Source of the DNA: Parascardovia denticolens DSM 10105 = JCM 12538
GTDB taxonomy: Bacteria; Actinomycetota; Actinomycetes; Actinomycetales; Bifidobacteriaceae
NCBI RefSeq assembly: GCF_001042675.1
Contig: NZ_AP012333.1
Coordinates: 1-64,000 of the forward strand
DNA length: 64,000 nt
Direction of reading: 5' to 3'
The translations under genes and the position numbers were made by a program. Within the stretch, counting starts at the first letter, position 1; each line of letters begins with the position of its first letter. The notes beneath the pieces are model-generated. The model ran no database searches and was not told the origin of the DNA. It saw nothing but the letters and a program-made list of their open reading frames with translations. Shown here in pieces: positions 34,471-43,427 of this stretch.

Positions 34471-35037
34471 GTGCCCTTTCCAGTTTTCTTTGATACATGC
34501 GCTTTGTATGGCGAGACGGTTTGCGATTTAACCCTTCGCTTGGCCGAAGCGGGGATGTTCCAACCGTATTGGTTCCGCGGGGTATTGGAAGAATTGGAAA
34601 GGGTACTTGAGCCAAGGATTGGAGAAAAGCAGGTTTCAAAGCGCATCGCGACCATGGAAGGCTGTTTTCCTGACGCCTGCGTAACGAACTATGAAAGTTT
34701 GACCTCAATGATGACTTGCGACCCTAATGACAGGCATATCTTGGCTGCCGCTGTGGCTTCGCCAGCGTATACACTCGTAACCTTTAATCTCAAGGATTTC
34801 CCCGAGTCCTCGTATCGTCCCTACCAAATTGAGATCAAAGATCCGGATTGCTTTTTGTGTGATTTACTTGATTTGCATCATAGCGAAGTCGCGACTATCG
34901 CATGGGATTTGATGAACTCTTACAAAAAGCCTCCTGTGGATATTAATGAGTACTTAGGAATCCTAAGAAGAAGCGCCTTACCTCAATTTTCTCAGGAGAT
35001 TGGGAAGGCGCTGCGTGATTTTTCTCAGCATCAGTGA
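34471..35037 (+). CDS. PIN-domain toxin ribonuclease
   Basis: The 188-residue protein has PIN-domain acidic residues: D8 in VFFDTCALYG, glutamates at about 40-43, D84/D87 in DPNDRHILAAA and D109 in FNLKDFP. PIN toxins cut RNA, often tRNA or rRNA, in a metal-dependent way; the target here is unknown. It starts at GTG 34471, with GGAG at 34461-34464. About 50 residues after the PIN core form a helical C-terminal extension. It forms a type II toxin-antitoxin pair with the preceding gene. The pair is convergent with rlmB, 50 bases away. Confidence 0.85.
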   Translation: MPFPVFFDTCALYGETVCDLTLRLAEAGMFQPYWFRGVLEELERVLEPRIGEKQVSKRIATMEGCFPDACVTNYESLTSMMTCDPNDRHILAAAVASPAYTLVTFNLKDFPESSYRPYQIEIKDPDCFLCDLLDLHHSEVATIAWDLMNSYKKPPVDINEYLGILRRSALPQFSQEIGKALRDFSQHQ

Positions 35038-35087
35038 AATCAAGTGAAGTTCATCAAGGCTTCACGGAGCACTCTGCCTGGCGGCGT

Positions 35088-36065
35088 TTACTCCTTCCGG
35101 GCCCGGGCCTGATGCACGCTGAAGAGGGCGATGCCGGCGGCCACGGAGGCGTTGAGCGATTCCACCAAGGAAGTCATGGGGATGGAGACGATGGAGTCGC
35201 ATTGCTCCCGGACCAGGCGGCTGATTCCTTTGCCTTCGGAGCCCAAAACGACGATCAGCGGATCGGACTCGAAGCCGCTTTCGCCCACGGTGGCGGTGCC
35301 GCCTCCGTCAAGATCGATCGAGTAGTAGCCGCGTTCTTTCAGGCTTTCGATGGCTTTGGTCAGGTTGACCACCCGGGCCACAGGCAGATGGGCGGCGGCT
35401 CCGGCGGACACCTTCCAGGCGGAGGCGGTCACGGAAGCGGACCGACGTTCAGGGATGATGACCCCGTTAGCTCCGAAAGCGGCGGCTGAGCGGATGACGG
35501 CGCCCAGATTCTGCGGGTCGGTGACCCCATCCAAGGCGATGAAAAGGGGCTGGGCCAAGGCTCGGGCGGCGGGGGAGGCGGCCTTCATGGCGGAAGCTTT
35601 GGCCTCGGCCTTATCGGCCAGCTCCTGCAAGGTATGGTACTGGTAAGGGGCGGCCTTGATGATCACCCCTTGATGGTGGTCGGTGCGGGCGATCCGGTCC
35701 ATCTCCAGGCGGTCGGCTTCCAGGATTTTCAACCCTTCCAAGCCGGCTAGACGGATGATCTCCCTGGTCCGGTCGTCATGTTCGATGCGGTTCAGAACAT
35801 AAAGGACGCTGGCCGGGACATGGGCGCGCAAGGCCTCCAAAACGGAATTGCGGCCAATCACAAACTCGTCGCTGTCGGAAGTGAAACGGTCCACCCGGCG
35901 ACGGGCTGCCAGACGCGGGTCCGCCGCCCGCCGTTTATCCGCCGCCCGGCGCTCGCGGAAAGCCTTGTGATAGACGCGGTCTTCGGCCTTGGGAGTGGGA
36001 CCGTGGCCGCGAAGTTTGTTGCGGTGCTTGCCGCCTGAACCTTTAGTGGGACCTTTTTTAACCAT
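35088..36065 (-). CDS. rlmB: 23S rRNA (guanosine-2'-O-)-methyltransferase RlmB, TrmH/SpoU family
   Basis: The 325-residue enzyme probably methylates the 2'-O of a conserved guanosine in 23S rRNA (position 2251 in E. coli). A basic N-terminal extension (about 1-65) precedes the substrate-binding domain (FVIGRNSVLEALRAH) and the SpoU knot with DGVTDPQNLGAVIRSA, VVLGSEGKGISRLV and IPMTSLVESLNASVA. ATG 36065 is chosen over ATGs up to 36077 because MVKKGPTKGSGGK matches family starts. TATGAT (36078-36073 on the - strand) ends seven bases before it, which suggests a leaderless transcript. The exact target base is inferred from the family. Confidence 0.9.
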   Translation of the reverse strand: MVKKGPTKGSGGKHRNKLRGHGPTPKAEDRVYHKAFRERRAADKRRAADPRLAARRRVDRFTSDSDEFVIGRNSVLEALRAHVPASVLYVLNRIEHDDRTREIIRLAGLEGLKILEADRLEMDRIARTDHHQGVIIKAAPYQYHTLQELADKAEAKASAMKAASPAARALAQPLFIALDGVTDPQNLGAVIRSAAAFGANGVIIPERRSASVTASAWKVSAGAAAHLPVARVVNLTKAIESLKERGYYSIDLDGGGTATVGESGFESDPLIVVLGSEGKGISRLVREQCDSIVSIPMTSLVESLNASVAAGIALFSVHQARARKE

Positions 36066-36134
36066 AGTCTTCATCATACGGGCAAGACGCTATTTCAGAT
36101 TTCAGGCGCGGGAAGGCTGGACCCGCCTCGCCCT

Positions 36135-37379
36135 TTAGCTCCTCTGATCCGGCAGGACAGCCACCGCAGGCCCGGCCGGAATCCGATAAGAATCCAACCG
36201 GTAGGGAGGGACGACGGGTTTGTAGTCGAACCAATGGCGCCATTGGCCGACGGCCAGAACGGTCAAGGCGTAAAGGATCTCTACGGTGACCGTGATGGCG
36301 ACGCTGCTGGCCTTTTGGCTGAAGGATGAGCCTTTGGAGCCTGAGGTCGGATCGGACAGGCCGCAGAGGTAGGCAATGAAGATGAAAGCGTTATTGGCCG
36401 TATGCAAGGCGATGCCCGTCTCCAATCCTCCCGTGAAAAGGACCAGGTAGCCGGCGATAAGTCCCATGCAGGTCACGTCCAAGCGGCCTAGGAGGTCGTA
36501 CTGGCTATGCCCCATGCCGAACATGAAAGCGGGGATGATAGGGATCAGCCAGGCGAAGCGGGGTTGGATCCAACGGCCGAAAGCTTGCAGGAGAAGGCCG
36601 CGGAAGACGTATTCCTCGGCCGCGCACTGCAGGGGGATGACGGTCAGGATGATGACCAAGGACAGGACGACGGCCTGACCGGAGCGATGGACCGGGTACG
36701 GTTTGGACGTCAGAAGAGGCAGGGAAATCGTCTCCACAGCCAGGAAGGCGGAGGCCAGCAGCATGGATTTGGCCAGCAGCTTCCATCGCATGCCCCCGTA
36801 TCGATTGGTGACTGTGCTGATGGGGCGTCCGTCGACCAGGAGGCAGGTGATGATGACCGGGGGGAGGAAGGTGAGGGCGGTGAAGCCGAAATTGATGAGG
36901 ATGGATATCCAGTTGGTTGGGTCGGCGGGAATGCTGCTGACAAAGGTGTGGTAGGAGTTTCCGCCTTGGATGAGGAAGGGGAAGAGGTAAGCGAAGGAGA
37001 CCACTCCCAGCAGGCAGACGGAAAGGCCTTCGCATACCGCGATCCAGCCCAAGGCCACGAAAAGGGTCAGGAGCGGCCGCCACCATTGGTAGCCGGCCAC
37101 GCTGCGCAGGTAAGAGGCGGCGTCGGTGACATGGAAGAAGGCCCGGTCGCCGGGGAGACGATTGGGGTCCCGGCGCTTGCGGGGCCGGGGGATGGGCAGA
37201 TATGGATGAGGGAAAGCCAAGGGAGGGTAAGGTTGGCCCATGGGCTGATAGACCCCTTGAGCGGCGGGCAGCTGTGAGCCGGGCTGCTGTTGCGGCATCC
37301 CAAACTGTTGTATCCCTTGCTGCTGCTGTTGCTGCGGCCCTGTCGGGCTCTGGCTTTGATTCTGATACTGTCCTTGCAT
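36135..37379 (-). CDS. CPBP family intramembrane glutamic endopeptidase
   Basis: The 414-residue protein has a long Q/P-rich cytoplasmic N-terminus (1-75) and about eight membrane segments. The CPBP (Abi) motifs are present: EE with arginine in AAEEYVFRGLLLQ, FGMGHSQYD, and ALHTANN. Family members are intramembrane proteases, some linked to prenyl-protein processing or bacteriocin self-immunity; the substrate here is unknown. It lies 44 bases after the FMN-binding lipoprotein gene on the same strand and may be the last gene of the iron operon by readthrough, but its function does not require that. Confidence 0.86.
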   Translation of the reverse strand: MQGQYQNQSQSPTGPQQQQQQGIQQFGMPQQQPGSQLPAAQGVYQPMGQPYPPLAFPHPYLPIPRPRKRRDPNRLPGDRAFFHVTDAASYLRSVAGYQWWRPLLTLFVALGWIAVCEGLSVCLLGVVSFAYLFPFLIQGGNSYHTFVSSIPADPTNWISILINFGFTALTFLPPVIITCLLVDGRPISTVTNRYGGMRWKLLAKSMLLASAFLAVETISLPLLTSKPYPVHRSGQAVVLSLVIILTVIPLQCAAEEYVFRGLLLQAFGRWIQPRFAWLIPIIPAFMFGMGHSQYDLLGRLDVTCMGLIAGYLVLFTGGLETGIALHTANNAFIFIAYLCGLSDPTSGSKGSSFSQKASSVAITVTVEILYALTVLAVGQWRHWFDYKPVVPPYRLDSYRIPAGPAVAVLPDQRS

Positions 37380-37423
37380 CCTCTTCGTATCCTTGCCTGA
37401 AGTGAAATCGATTCCGTTAACGC

Positions 37424-37969
37424 TCAGTCGCCGGTTTGCCCCGTGACCGAGGCCTCCTGACGGACCACATCCAAAGCCTTGTTGAAGGCGTCCGACGTCC
37501 AGCTGGCTCCGGCCACCTTGGTCACCTTCAAATCCTTCAGAGGCTTACCCACTATGGTACCCTTGATTTCCTTGATGAAACCCGTTTGGTATTTTTTCGA
37601 TACCGGGGTCGCCGGATGAGGGGTGACCGTTACATCGGCCACCTTTTGCCCGGAAACGGTGACGGACACGTCGATGGAGTCTTCGCTGGCCGGCCCGTAG
37701 ATGGCTTTGGAGGCGAACCGTCCGTCTTTGTACTTGCCGCTGTCGGTCGGCAGGGACCGGTTCGGGTCTGACCGGGGGGCGGCTGAGGCGGTCGACTGGC
37801 CTGAGCCTGACGCGGGGGAGGAGGATTCCTCGCTGACCCCGGCGAAGTCGTCCTGGGCGGGGACGGCCCGGCTTTCCCCGCAGGCCGTGAGGAGGGGGGC
37901 GGCCATCAGGATTCCGACGGCGGCCAGGGCTGTCGCCTTCCGGGCGTCTTGGTTCTTCGAATGGTTCAT
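37424..37969 (-). CDS. FMN-binding domain lipoprotein
   Basis: The 181-residue protein has a lipoprotein signal peptide with lipobox LLTAC (Cys30), an S/E/P-rich spacer, and an FMN_bind domain (about 85-175) starting KYKDGRFASKAIYG. The flavinylation motif is AGASWTS (153-159), with Ser156 where many family members have the FMN-accepting threonine. ApbE, encoded divergently at 45616, is the enzyme expected to attach FMN. The protein would sit on the outer face of the membrane and pass electrons, possibly to ferric iron. ATG 37969 is preferred because AGGAT sits upstream; ATG 37978 is also possible. It nearly overlaps the ATPase stop. Confidence 0.86.
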   Translation of the reverse strand: MNHSKNQDARKATALAAVGILMAAPLLTACGESRAVPAQDDFAGVSEESSSPASGSGQSTASAAPRSDPNRSLPTDSGKYKDGRFASKAIYGPASEDSIDVSVTVSGQKVADVTVTPHPATPVSKKYQTGFIKEIKGTIVGKPLKDLKVTKVAGASWTSDAFNKALDVVRQEASVTGQTGD

Positions 37970-37979
37970 AGGGTTCATC

Positions 37980-38795
37980 CTAGCCGTTCCACTTCTCTCC
38001 GACCAATTCCCCATGGTTGAGACGGATCTCCCTCTGCCCGCAGGAGGCCACGTAGGGGTCATGGGTGACCACGATCAGGCTGGTCCCCTGCTGGTGGAGC
38101 TGGCGGAAAATATCCAGGACGATTTCCTCATTGGCCTCATCCAGGTTTCCGGTCGGCTCATCCGCCAAGACCAGTCGAGGCTGATTGATGAGGGCCCGGG
38201 CGATGCAGACCCGTTGCTGTTCGCCTCCGGAAAGCTCCTTGGGCAGGTGGTGGGACCGGTCGGTCAGGCCCACCCGACCCAAGGCGGCCAGGGCCTCCTT
38301 TTCGTCCACGACCGAATGGTAGTACTGGGCCACCATGACGTTTTCCACCGCCGTCAGATGCGGGACCAGGTAGAACTTCTGGAAAACCAGGCCGATGACG
38401 TTCTTACGGACGTCGGCCAGCTGGGATTGGTCCAGGTCAGCCACATCATGCCCTTCCAGAAGGACCTCCCCCTTGCTGGGCTGGTCCAGGCAACCGATGA
38501 TGTTCATGAGGGTGGTCTTGCCGGAGCCCGAAGACCCGACGATGGAGAGCCATTGGCCTGTAGGGACGTCCAGACTCAGGTCATCCAGGGCCTTGAGGTC
38601 CCCGTAGATCTTGGACACATGTTTGAGCTGCAGGACCAGGTTTTGCTGGGGGTTCTTCTTATCAGCCATGATGGGCCTTTCTTGGTGGATGTTGGATGTC
38701 GATGGGTGAGCGGGCTGCCAGGGATCGGATTGCGAGCCTGGCCTTTGGACCGCCGGCTTGGTCTTTTGGTCGTCTGAAAATCCATTCTCATTCAT
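37980..38795 (-). CDS. ABC transporter ATP-binding protein of the iron-uptake cluster
   Basis: The 271-residue ATPase has Walker [11 protein letters not shown]-loop [10 protein letters not shown], signature LSGGEQQR, Walker [13 protein letters not shown] and H-loop VVTHD. It belongs to the LolD/MacB group that works with FtsX-like permeases, two of which are encoded just upstream in the same direction. The first 42 residues look disordered; ATG 38669 (MADKKNPQQ) with AAGAAAGG upstream is an alternative start. It probably energises the two permeases. What the complex moves is not known; homologous sets accompany P19/FTR1 iron systems in other bacteria. Confidence 0.9.
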   Translation of the reverse strand: MNENGFSDDQKTKPAVQRPGSQSDPWQPAHPSTSNIHQERPIMADKKNPQQNLVLQLKHVSKIYGDLKALDDLSLDVPTGQWLSIVGSSGSGKTTLMNIIGCLDQPSKGEVLLEGHDVADLDQSQLADVRKNVIGLVFQKFYLVPHLTAVENVMVAQYYHSVVDEKEALAALGRVGLTDRSHHLPKELSGGEQQRVCIARALINQPRLVLADEPTGNLDEANEEIVLDIFRQLHQQGTSLIVVTHDPYVASCGQREIRLNHGELVGEKWNG

Positions 38796-38801
38796 AGGGC
38801 C

Positions 38802-40010
38802 TCACTCATCCCTGAGGACGACGGCAGGGTCTATCTGCGTGGCCCGTTTCACCGGCAGGGCCGAAGCGACTATGGCCACGAGCAGACTGGCCAGCAGGCA
38901 GACCAAGGCCAGGGGTAGGTCGAAGCCTATGGTCCTTTGGAAGACGGCCCGGGTCAGGCTCAGCGAGACGGCATAGCCGACGCCGATTCCTAGGACCCCT
39001 CCGATCAATCCGTACAAGGCGGATTCGGAGAAGAACTCCCGGGCTATGCTTTTGCTGTCCGCCCCCAAGGCCTTCCGCAGGCCGATTTCGCTGCGTCTTT
39101 GGGAGACCAGGGAGGTCATGGTGGTGGAGACGCCCACGATGGTCAGGATGAGGACGACCAGGGAGATGATCCAGAAAAGGGTGGTCAGCATGGCGATGAT
39201 GGAACTGTTGGCCGTGGAGATCTTCGCCACCTTCTGGGCGGTGACGTTCATGGAGGTCATCTCATTGATACTGGCCGTCACTCGGTCCAGGGAGTCCCCC
39301 TGGGCGGAGGTGGAGTATTCCAGCAGGTCGAGGCCGCGCTCGCTGCCGGTGAGGAAAGTCAGAGCGGGGAGGGTCATGTAGATCATGGAGTCTTCGGCTC
39401 CGCCGGTATCGACGATGCCGGCTATGGAAAAGGCCTTCCCCTCGTTGGCGTTCGAAGAGTTCGAGACCTCTGGGGCGTCCAAGGAGGAGCTGGCCTGATT
39501 TTTGCCGCCTTGGTCTTTGCCGGACGGGGCCCGGTAGCTAATTTTGAGCGTGTTCCCGACGGTCACGGATAGGGTCTTGGCCACGTCCGTCCCCACCAGG
39601 ATCTGGTCCTTGCCCCGGGGCCAGGATCCCTGCAGGCTCCAGTATTTGTTGAGCTGACGGGTGCGGGTCACGTCCATCCCGGCAACTTGGTAGGAGGCCG
39701 AATGGATGCGGACGGTCTCATAGCGGTAGCCGGCCCAGGTGGCGCTTTCCCCGTGGCCGGTGATCATGGAGGTGGTGTGTTCGACCAGGTCCGGGGCTAT
39801 CCCCTTGGCTGTCCGTCCGGTCCCGTTGGATTTGACGATCAGATTGGCCCCGTAGGACTGCAATTCCTGGGTCATCTGACGAGGAACCAGGAGGCAGACC
39901 GACAGGAGGGTGAAGAAGGTGGCCGCTCCGACCAGGCAGGAGACGACCACCATGATCGCCCGCGAGCGCCGGCGGAAAACGGAGCTGAAAAGCATGGTCC
40001 AGAAAAACAT
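38802..40010 (-). CDS. FtsX-like ABC permease, second copy
   Basis: The 402-residue protein has an N-terminal membrane segment (about 18-42), a large outside MacB-like domain (about 45-265), and three C-terminal membrane segments with the FtsX core (VSQRRSEIGLRKALGA). It ends ALPVKRATQIDPAVVLRDE, the conserved family tail. ATG 40010 is chosen because AGAGGGG lies five bases upstream; a start at 40079 would overlap the previous gene. It ends six bases before the ATPase start. It likely pairs with the other permease as a heterodimer. Confidence 0.88.
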   Translation of the reverse strand: MFFWTMLFSSVFRRRSRAIMVVVSCLVGAATFFTLLSVCLLVPRQMTQELQSYGANLIVKSNGTGRTAKGIAPDLVEHTTSMITGHGESATWAGYRYETVRIHSASYQVAGMDVTRTRQLNKYWSLQGSWPRGKDQILVGTDVAKTLSVTVGNTLKISYRAPSGKDQGGKNQASSSLDAPEVSNSSNANEGKAFSIAGIVDTGGAEDSMIYMTLPALTFLTGSERGLDLLEYSTSAQGDSLDRVTASINEMTSMNVTAQKVAKISTANSSIIAMLTTLFWIISLVVLILTIVGVSTTMTSLVSQRRSEIGLRKALGADSKSIAREFFSESALYGLIGGVLGIGVGYAVSLSLTRAVFQRTIGFDLPLALVCLLASLLVAIVASALPVKRATQIDPAVVLRDE

Positions 40011-40068
40011 GAAGGCCCCTCTTTGGTGTCGATTCGTATTCATCCTGCGTCTGTTCGTCATGGTCGAT

Positions 40069-41406
40069 CTACCTGTCATGGAGGACTTGGGCCGGCTGAA
40101 GACGCAAGGTCTGCCGCAAGGCGGAGACTGATGCCAGAAGGATGGTCAGGGCCAGCAAGGCGGCCACGAGGGCGAAGACCATGGGACGCACGGCCACGTT
40201 GGCGTGGAAGACCAGTCTTTCCACCAGCTGGGACAGGCCCAAGCCGACCATCGAGCCGACGAGGGCCCCGAGGAAGGCCAGCTGGCCGGTCTCCGCCAGG
40301 ATCAGGCGGGCCACCTCGGAGTTCTTGGCCCCCAAGGCCTTCAGGAGGGCGAATTCCGAAGTCCTCTGCCCCAAGGCCGCCGACATGAGGTTGGCCACGG
40401 CGATGGCGGCCGCCACCAGAGTGAGGATGGTCATGACGATCATGACCGCTCGGGTTTTCTGCAGAACCGTGCCTTCCAAGGCGGCCACCTGACGTACCTG
40501 TTTGGCCACCGACCCGGGCAGGGCCTCTTCGATCTGATAGGCGATGGAGGAGGGGTAGGCGGTGCAATACCAGGTCTCCCATTCGTCCTGGGAGAGTGCA
40601 TCCGGGTTCTTGGCCGCCTTGCGGGCCAGGTCGTTCTCCGGGGTCGTCAAAGCCTTGACTTCCACGAAGTCGACCGAATCGGCCAGACCGGTCAGGCCTT
40701 GCAGGAGGTCGGACGAGGTCATGAGGGCCTTGTCGTCGTCATCATGGGACTGGTAGATTCCCACCACGGTCACCTTCAAAGGCTGTCGGGAGGCGGTCGA
40801 ACGGGCAGGCGGAGTCAAAGAGACCGTATCGCCGAGGGAGAGGTTCAGGTCGCGGGCCAAGGCCGAGCCGACCATGGCCTCGGCCGACCCGTCCCGGGCC
40901 CAGCGCCCCTGGATCTTCCACCAGGACCGCATGCCGCCTTGGAGACCGGCCCAGGTGTGCTCCCCGGTGGAGATCTTCAGGTCTTTGGCGAACCAGGTGC
41001 CGACCACCGGCACGCGGTCGGCCTTCTGGCTGCTGGTCTCGTTGGTGGCGGTCAGGTGGACGTTGAGTTGGGGGGCGAAATTGGTGATGTTGTAAGCCCA
41101 GAAGATGGTTTTGATCTTCTGCAGGTCGGATTCCTTGAGGAAGGAGGCCGGATCCGTCGTCGCCGAGGAGGGGGTGTTGGCCGCGCTGGATCCGTAGAGG
41201 TCGGCCACGAGGGCGTCGGACCGGGGACGGACGGTGATGTTGGACCCGTAAGTGGACAATTCCGTGGTCAGTTTGTCTCCCACGTCGTAGACGATTCCCA
41301 GCATGGCGACGCTGACCGCCGCGGCCAGGGCCACGGTCAGACAGATCAGGGAGCGGGATTTGAGTTGGCGGCTGATGGATGTGTCGATCATTCTCAGGAA
41401 AAACAT
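40069..41406 (-). CDS. FtsX-like ABC permease, first copy
   Basis: The 445-residue protein has one N-terminal membrane segment (about 20-42), a large outside domain (about 45-315) and three C-terminal membrane segments carrying GQRTSEFALLKALGA. It ends LRLQPAQVLHDR. It starts nine bases after the DUF2318 gene and precedes the second permease by 58 bases. As a member of the MacB/FtsX class it should couple ATP hydrolysis to movement of its outside domain rather than form a classical import channel. Role in iron use is inferred from the cluster. Confidence 0.88.
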   Translation of the reverse strand: MFFLRMIDTSISRQLKSRSLICLTVALAAAVSVAMLGIVYDVGDKLTTELSTYGSNITVRPRSDALVADLYGSSAANTPSSATTDPASFLKESDLQKIKTIFWAYNITNFAPQLNVHLTATNETSSQKADRVPVVGTWFAKDLKISTGEHTWAGLQGGMRSWWKIQGRWARDGSAEAMVGSALARDLNLSLGDTVSLTPPARSTASRQPLKVTVVGIYQSHDDDDKALMTSSDLLQGLTGLADSVDFVEVKALTTPENDLARKAAKNPDALSQDEWETWYCTAYPSSIAYQIEEALPGSVAKQVRQVAALEGTVLQKTRAVMIVMTILTLVAAAIAVANLMSAALGQRTSEFALLKALGAKNSEVARLILAETGQLAFLGALVGSMVGLGLSQLVERLVFHANVAVRPMVFALVAALLALTILLASVSALRQTLRLQPAQVLHDR

Positions 41407-41415
41407 GGCAACCCC

Positions 41416-42723
41416 TTAGGCGTTCTTGAAGTGGCTGGAAAGGGCGTCCAGGTCGCTGGTCTTGATGGTGATCTTGCCACCTTGGGATTGGTAAGGCAGG
41501 GGGATGGGGTTGCATCCGCCTTTGAAACCGATGGTGGCCAGGTTGATGGCCACGTCGCACTTTTTGCAGATGATCTTGCCGTCTTTCTCGTAGTAGCCGG
41601 CGTCCCCGCAGTTCTCGCAAGCATCCAGGCCCACCCCGTAGGCCCCGCCGGCCTTCTTGATGATGATGAAACGCATGACCGTTCCGTCGCTGGCCTTGTA
41701 CTGGAAGCGGTGAAGATGGCCGTCGGCCAACTGGGAGTAGGGGATGATGGCTGTGCCTTCGCTTTGCCGGTACTTTTCTGGAGCGGACAGGACCACCTCC
41801 TGATGGGTGAGGGAGACCCCGTAAGTGAGGCTGACCCCCACGAAGAGCAAGGCCACCAGGCACCAGGCGGCGGCCAGAAAAGCGTGGCGGCGGAATTTCC
41901 TGCCGATCCGGGCGGCTGCCGCATCCCCCGCCTGGGCCTGCCAAGTCAGGCTTTGCATCCGGCTGGATGGCAGACGGAAACCGGCGACCAGGGCCGCCGA
42001 AGCGGGCAGGAGGAAGAGGAAGACCTGGGCCAGGACCAGGGCCAGGTGGTGGTTGATCAGCCAGGCCAGGGTCACGAAGGCCGCGTCCCCCAGGAGGAGG
42101 GAGCCGGTGTTGACCAGGATCTGGACCAGGGAGGTGAGGTCCTGAAGGGTCAGCAGAAGGAGGAAGACCAGGGCGGTCAAAGCGAAAAGACGGGGGCTGA
42201 CGCTGCCGCGGGTGGAGGAGAAGATCCATGCGACGAGACCGGCCCCGGCCACCCCTGTCAGGAAGCCCAAGGACCGCAGGAGCATGGCGGAAGTGAAGGC
42301 GGACTCTCCGGTGGCGACGAAGTTGGTCAGCTGGATGATCACATCGGGCAGGTGGATGAAGAAGTCCACGGCCAGACAGACCGCGGCCAGAACGGTGGCG
42401 GTGGTCATGAGGGCGGAATCGCCTTCCCTTTTGGCCAGGACCAGGATCAGGCAGACCAGAAGGAGAAGGTCGACGGTTACGCCCACGGTCAGGGCCGGCT
42501 GCAGAAGGACGGTCTGCTGGCTGATCACCGCCGTTGACCTGAGGATGGCGAAGACCACCGCCGCCCCCAGGCCCAGGCCGGCTCCACCTAGGAGCCACCG
42601 CCGCCGTAAGCGGGAGCGCCTGTCTTCCCCCCTGACCAGGACCGAATCCATGGCCATGAAAAGCAGGAAGGGGGTCAACAGGCCGGACAGGGCCGTGATG
42701 AATTGTTGAAGCACTGATATCAC
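41416..42723 (-). CDS. DUF2318 iron-cluster membrane protein
   Basis: The 435-residue protein has about eight membrane segments in the first 290 residues and an outside C-terminal DUF2318 domain with DACENCGDAGYYEKDG and CKKCDVAINLATIG, two CxxC pairs that probably bind a metal or Fe-S centre, followed by GGCNPIPL. DUF2318 proteins occur in FTR1/P19 iron loci of other bacteria. A redox role in handling incoming iron is plausible but unproven. It is 13 bases after the P19 gene and nine bases before the first permease gene. Confidence 0.88.
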   Translation of the reverse strand: MISVLQQFITALSGLLTPFLLFMAMDSVLVRGEDRRSRLRRRWLLGGAGLGLGAAVVFAILRSTAVISQQTVLLQPALTVGVTVDLLLLVCLILVLAKREGDSALMTTATVLAAVCLAVDFFIHLPDVIIQLTNFVATGESAFTSAMLLRSLGFLTGVAGAGLVAWIFSSTRGSVSPRLFALTALVFLLLLTLQDLTSLVQILVNTGSLLLGDAAFVTLAWLINHHLALVLAQVFLFLLPASAALVAGFRLPSSRMQSLTWQAQAGDAAAARIGRKFRRHAFLAAAWCLVALLFVGVSLTYGVSLTHQEVVLSAPEKYRQSEGTAIIPYSQLADGHLHRFQYKASDGTVMRFIIIKKAGGAYGVGLDACENCGDAGYYEKDGKIICKKCDVAINLATIGFKGGCNPIPLPYQSQGGKITIKTSDLDALSSHFKNA

Positions 42724-42736
42724 CGCTTATCCGCTG

Positions 42737-43393
42737 TCACCACTTGTGAGGGGTGTAATTCCAATCGAAGCTCGCCTTCAAAGGGGTCGTCCAGAACTCG
42801 CCGCTGACCCCCGTCTCCTTGTCCACATGCAAGGCCCAGCCTTTCTCGGCCGGGGAGTGGATGCTCAGGGTGAGGGTGTAACGGCCGGCCTGGTCCAGTT
42901 TCACATTGGCCCCGTAGTGGGGGCCGTCGGCTGCGTTCATCTGCATGAAAGTGCCGGAGGCGGCCGTCTTGCCGGTGTCTTTGCTGACGATGGAATACTG
43001 GACGGTCAGGTCGGGGACGAACTCGCCTTTGGAATAGCCCAGCTTGTTATCGGCCAAGGCGTGGATGTCCGCTTCCAGGTGGAAGGAGGCTTCGGCCGCG
43101 GACAGGCCCATTCCCGACGGTTTCATGTCGACCGGCTGGAAGTAGACCATGGCCACGTTCAAAGGGCCGACTTCCACGTCGTGCCCGATGGGGAACTCTT
43201 CAAAGCCCTTGGCCCCGTTGGACGAGCCTTGGGACGAGGATTGGCCCTGCTCCCCGCTGGCCGCGGAGCCCGAGCCTGATGCCCCGGTGGATCCGCAGGC
43301 GGCCAAGGCGAAGACCAGGAGGCCGGAGCAGAGGGCGGCGGCCGCCTGTTTCAAGGTGGTGGGGGCTTTTCCTGCTTGGATGGATCGAATCAT
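42737..43393 (-). CDS. P19/Tp34-type iron-binding lipoprotein
   Basis: The 218-residue protein has a lipoprotein signal with lipobox ALAAC (Cys33), a G/S-rich spacer and the P19 (iron transport-associated) domain from about residue 62 to the end. Conserved metal-site candidates are the methionines in PSGMGLS, the FHLEADIHA segment with two histidines, and the late histidine in DGPHYG. P19 proteins bind copper and/or iron outside the cell and feed FTR1. It lies 34 bases after the FTR1 gene. In Bifidobacterium breve a similar pair has been linked to growth at low iron; I recall this as bfeUO without certainty. Confidence 0.9.
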   Translation of the reverse strand: MIRSIQAGKAPTTLKQAAAALCSGLLVFALAACGSTGASGSGSAASGEQGQSSSQGSSNGAKGFEEFPIGHDVEVGPLNVAMVYFQPVDMKPSGMGLSAAEASFHLEADIHALADNKLGYSKGEFVPDLTVQYSIVSKDTGKTAASGTFMQMNAADGPHYGANVKLDQAGRYTLTLSIHSPAEKGWALHVDKETGVSGEFWTTPLKASFDWNYTPHKW

Positions 43394-43427
43394 GATGGTA
43401 CCTGTATGCCTTTCCGTTTGTTTCTGT

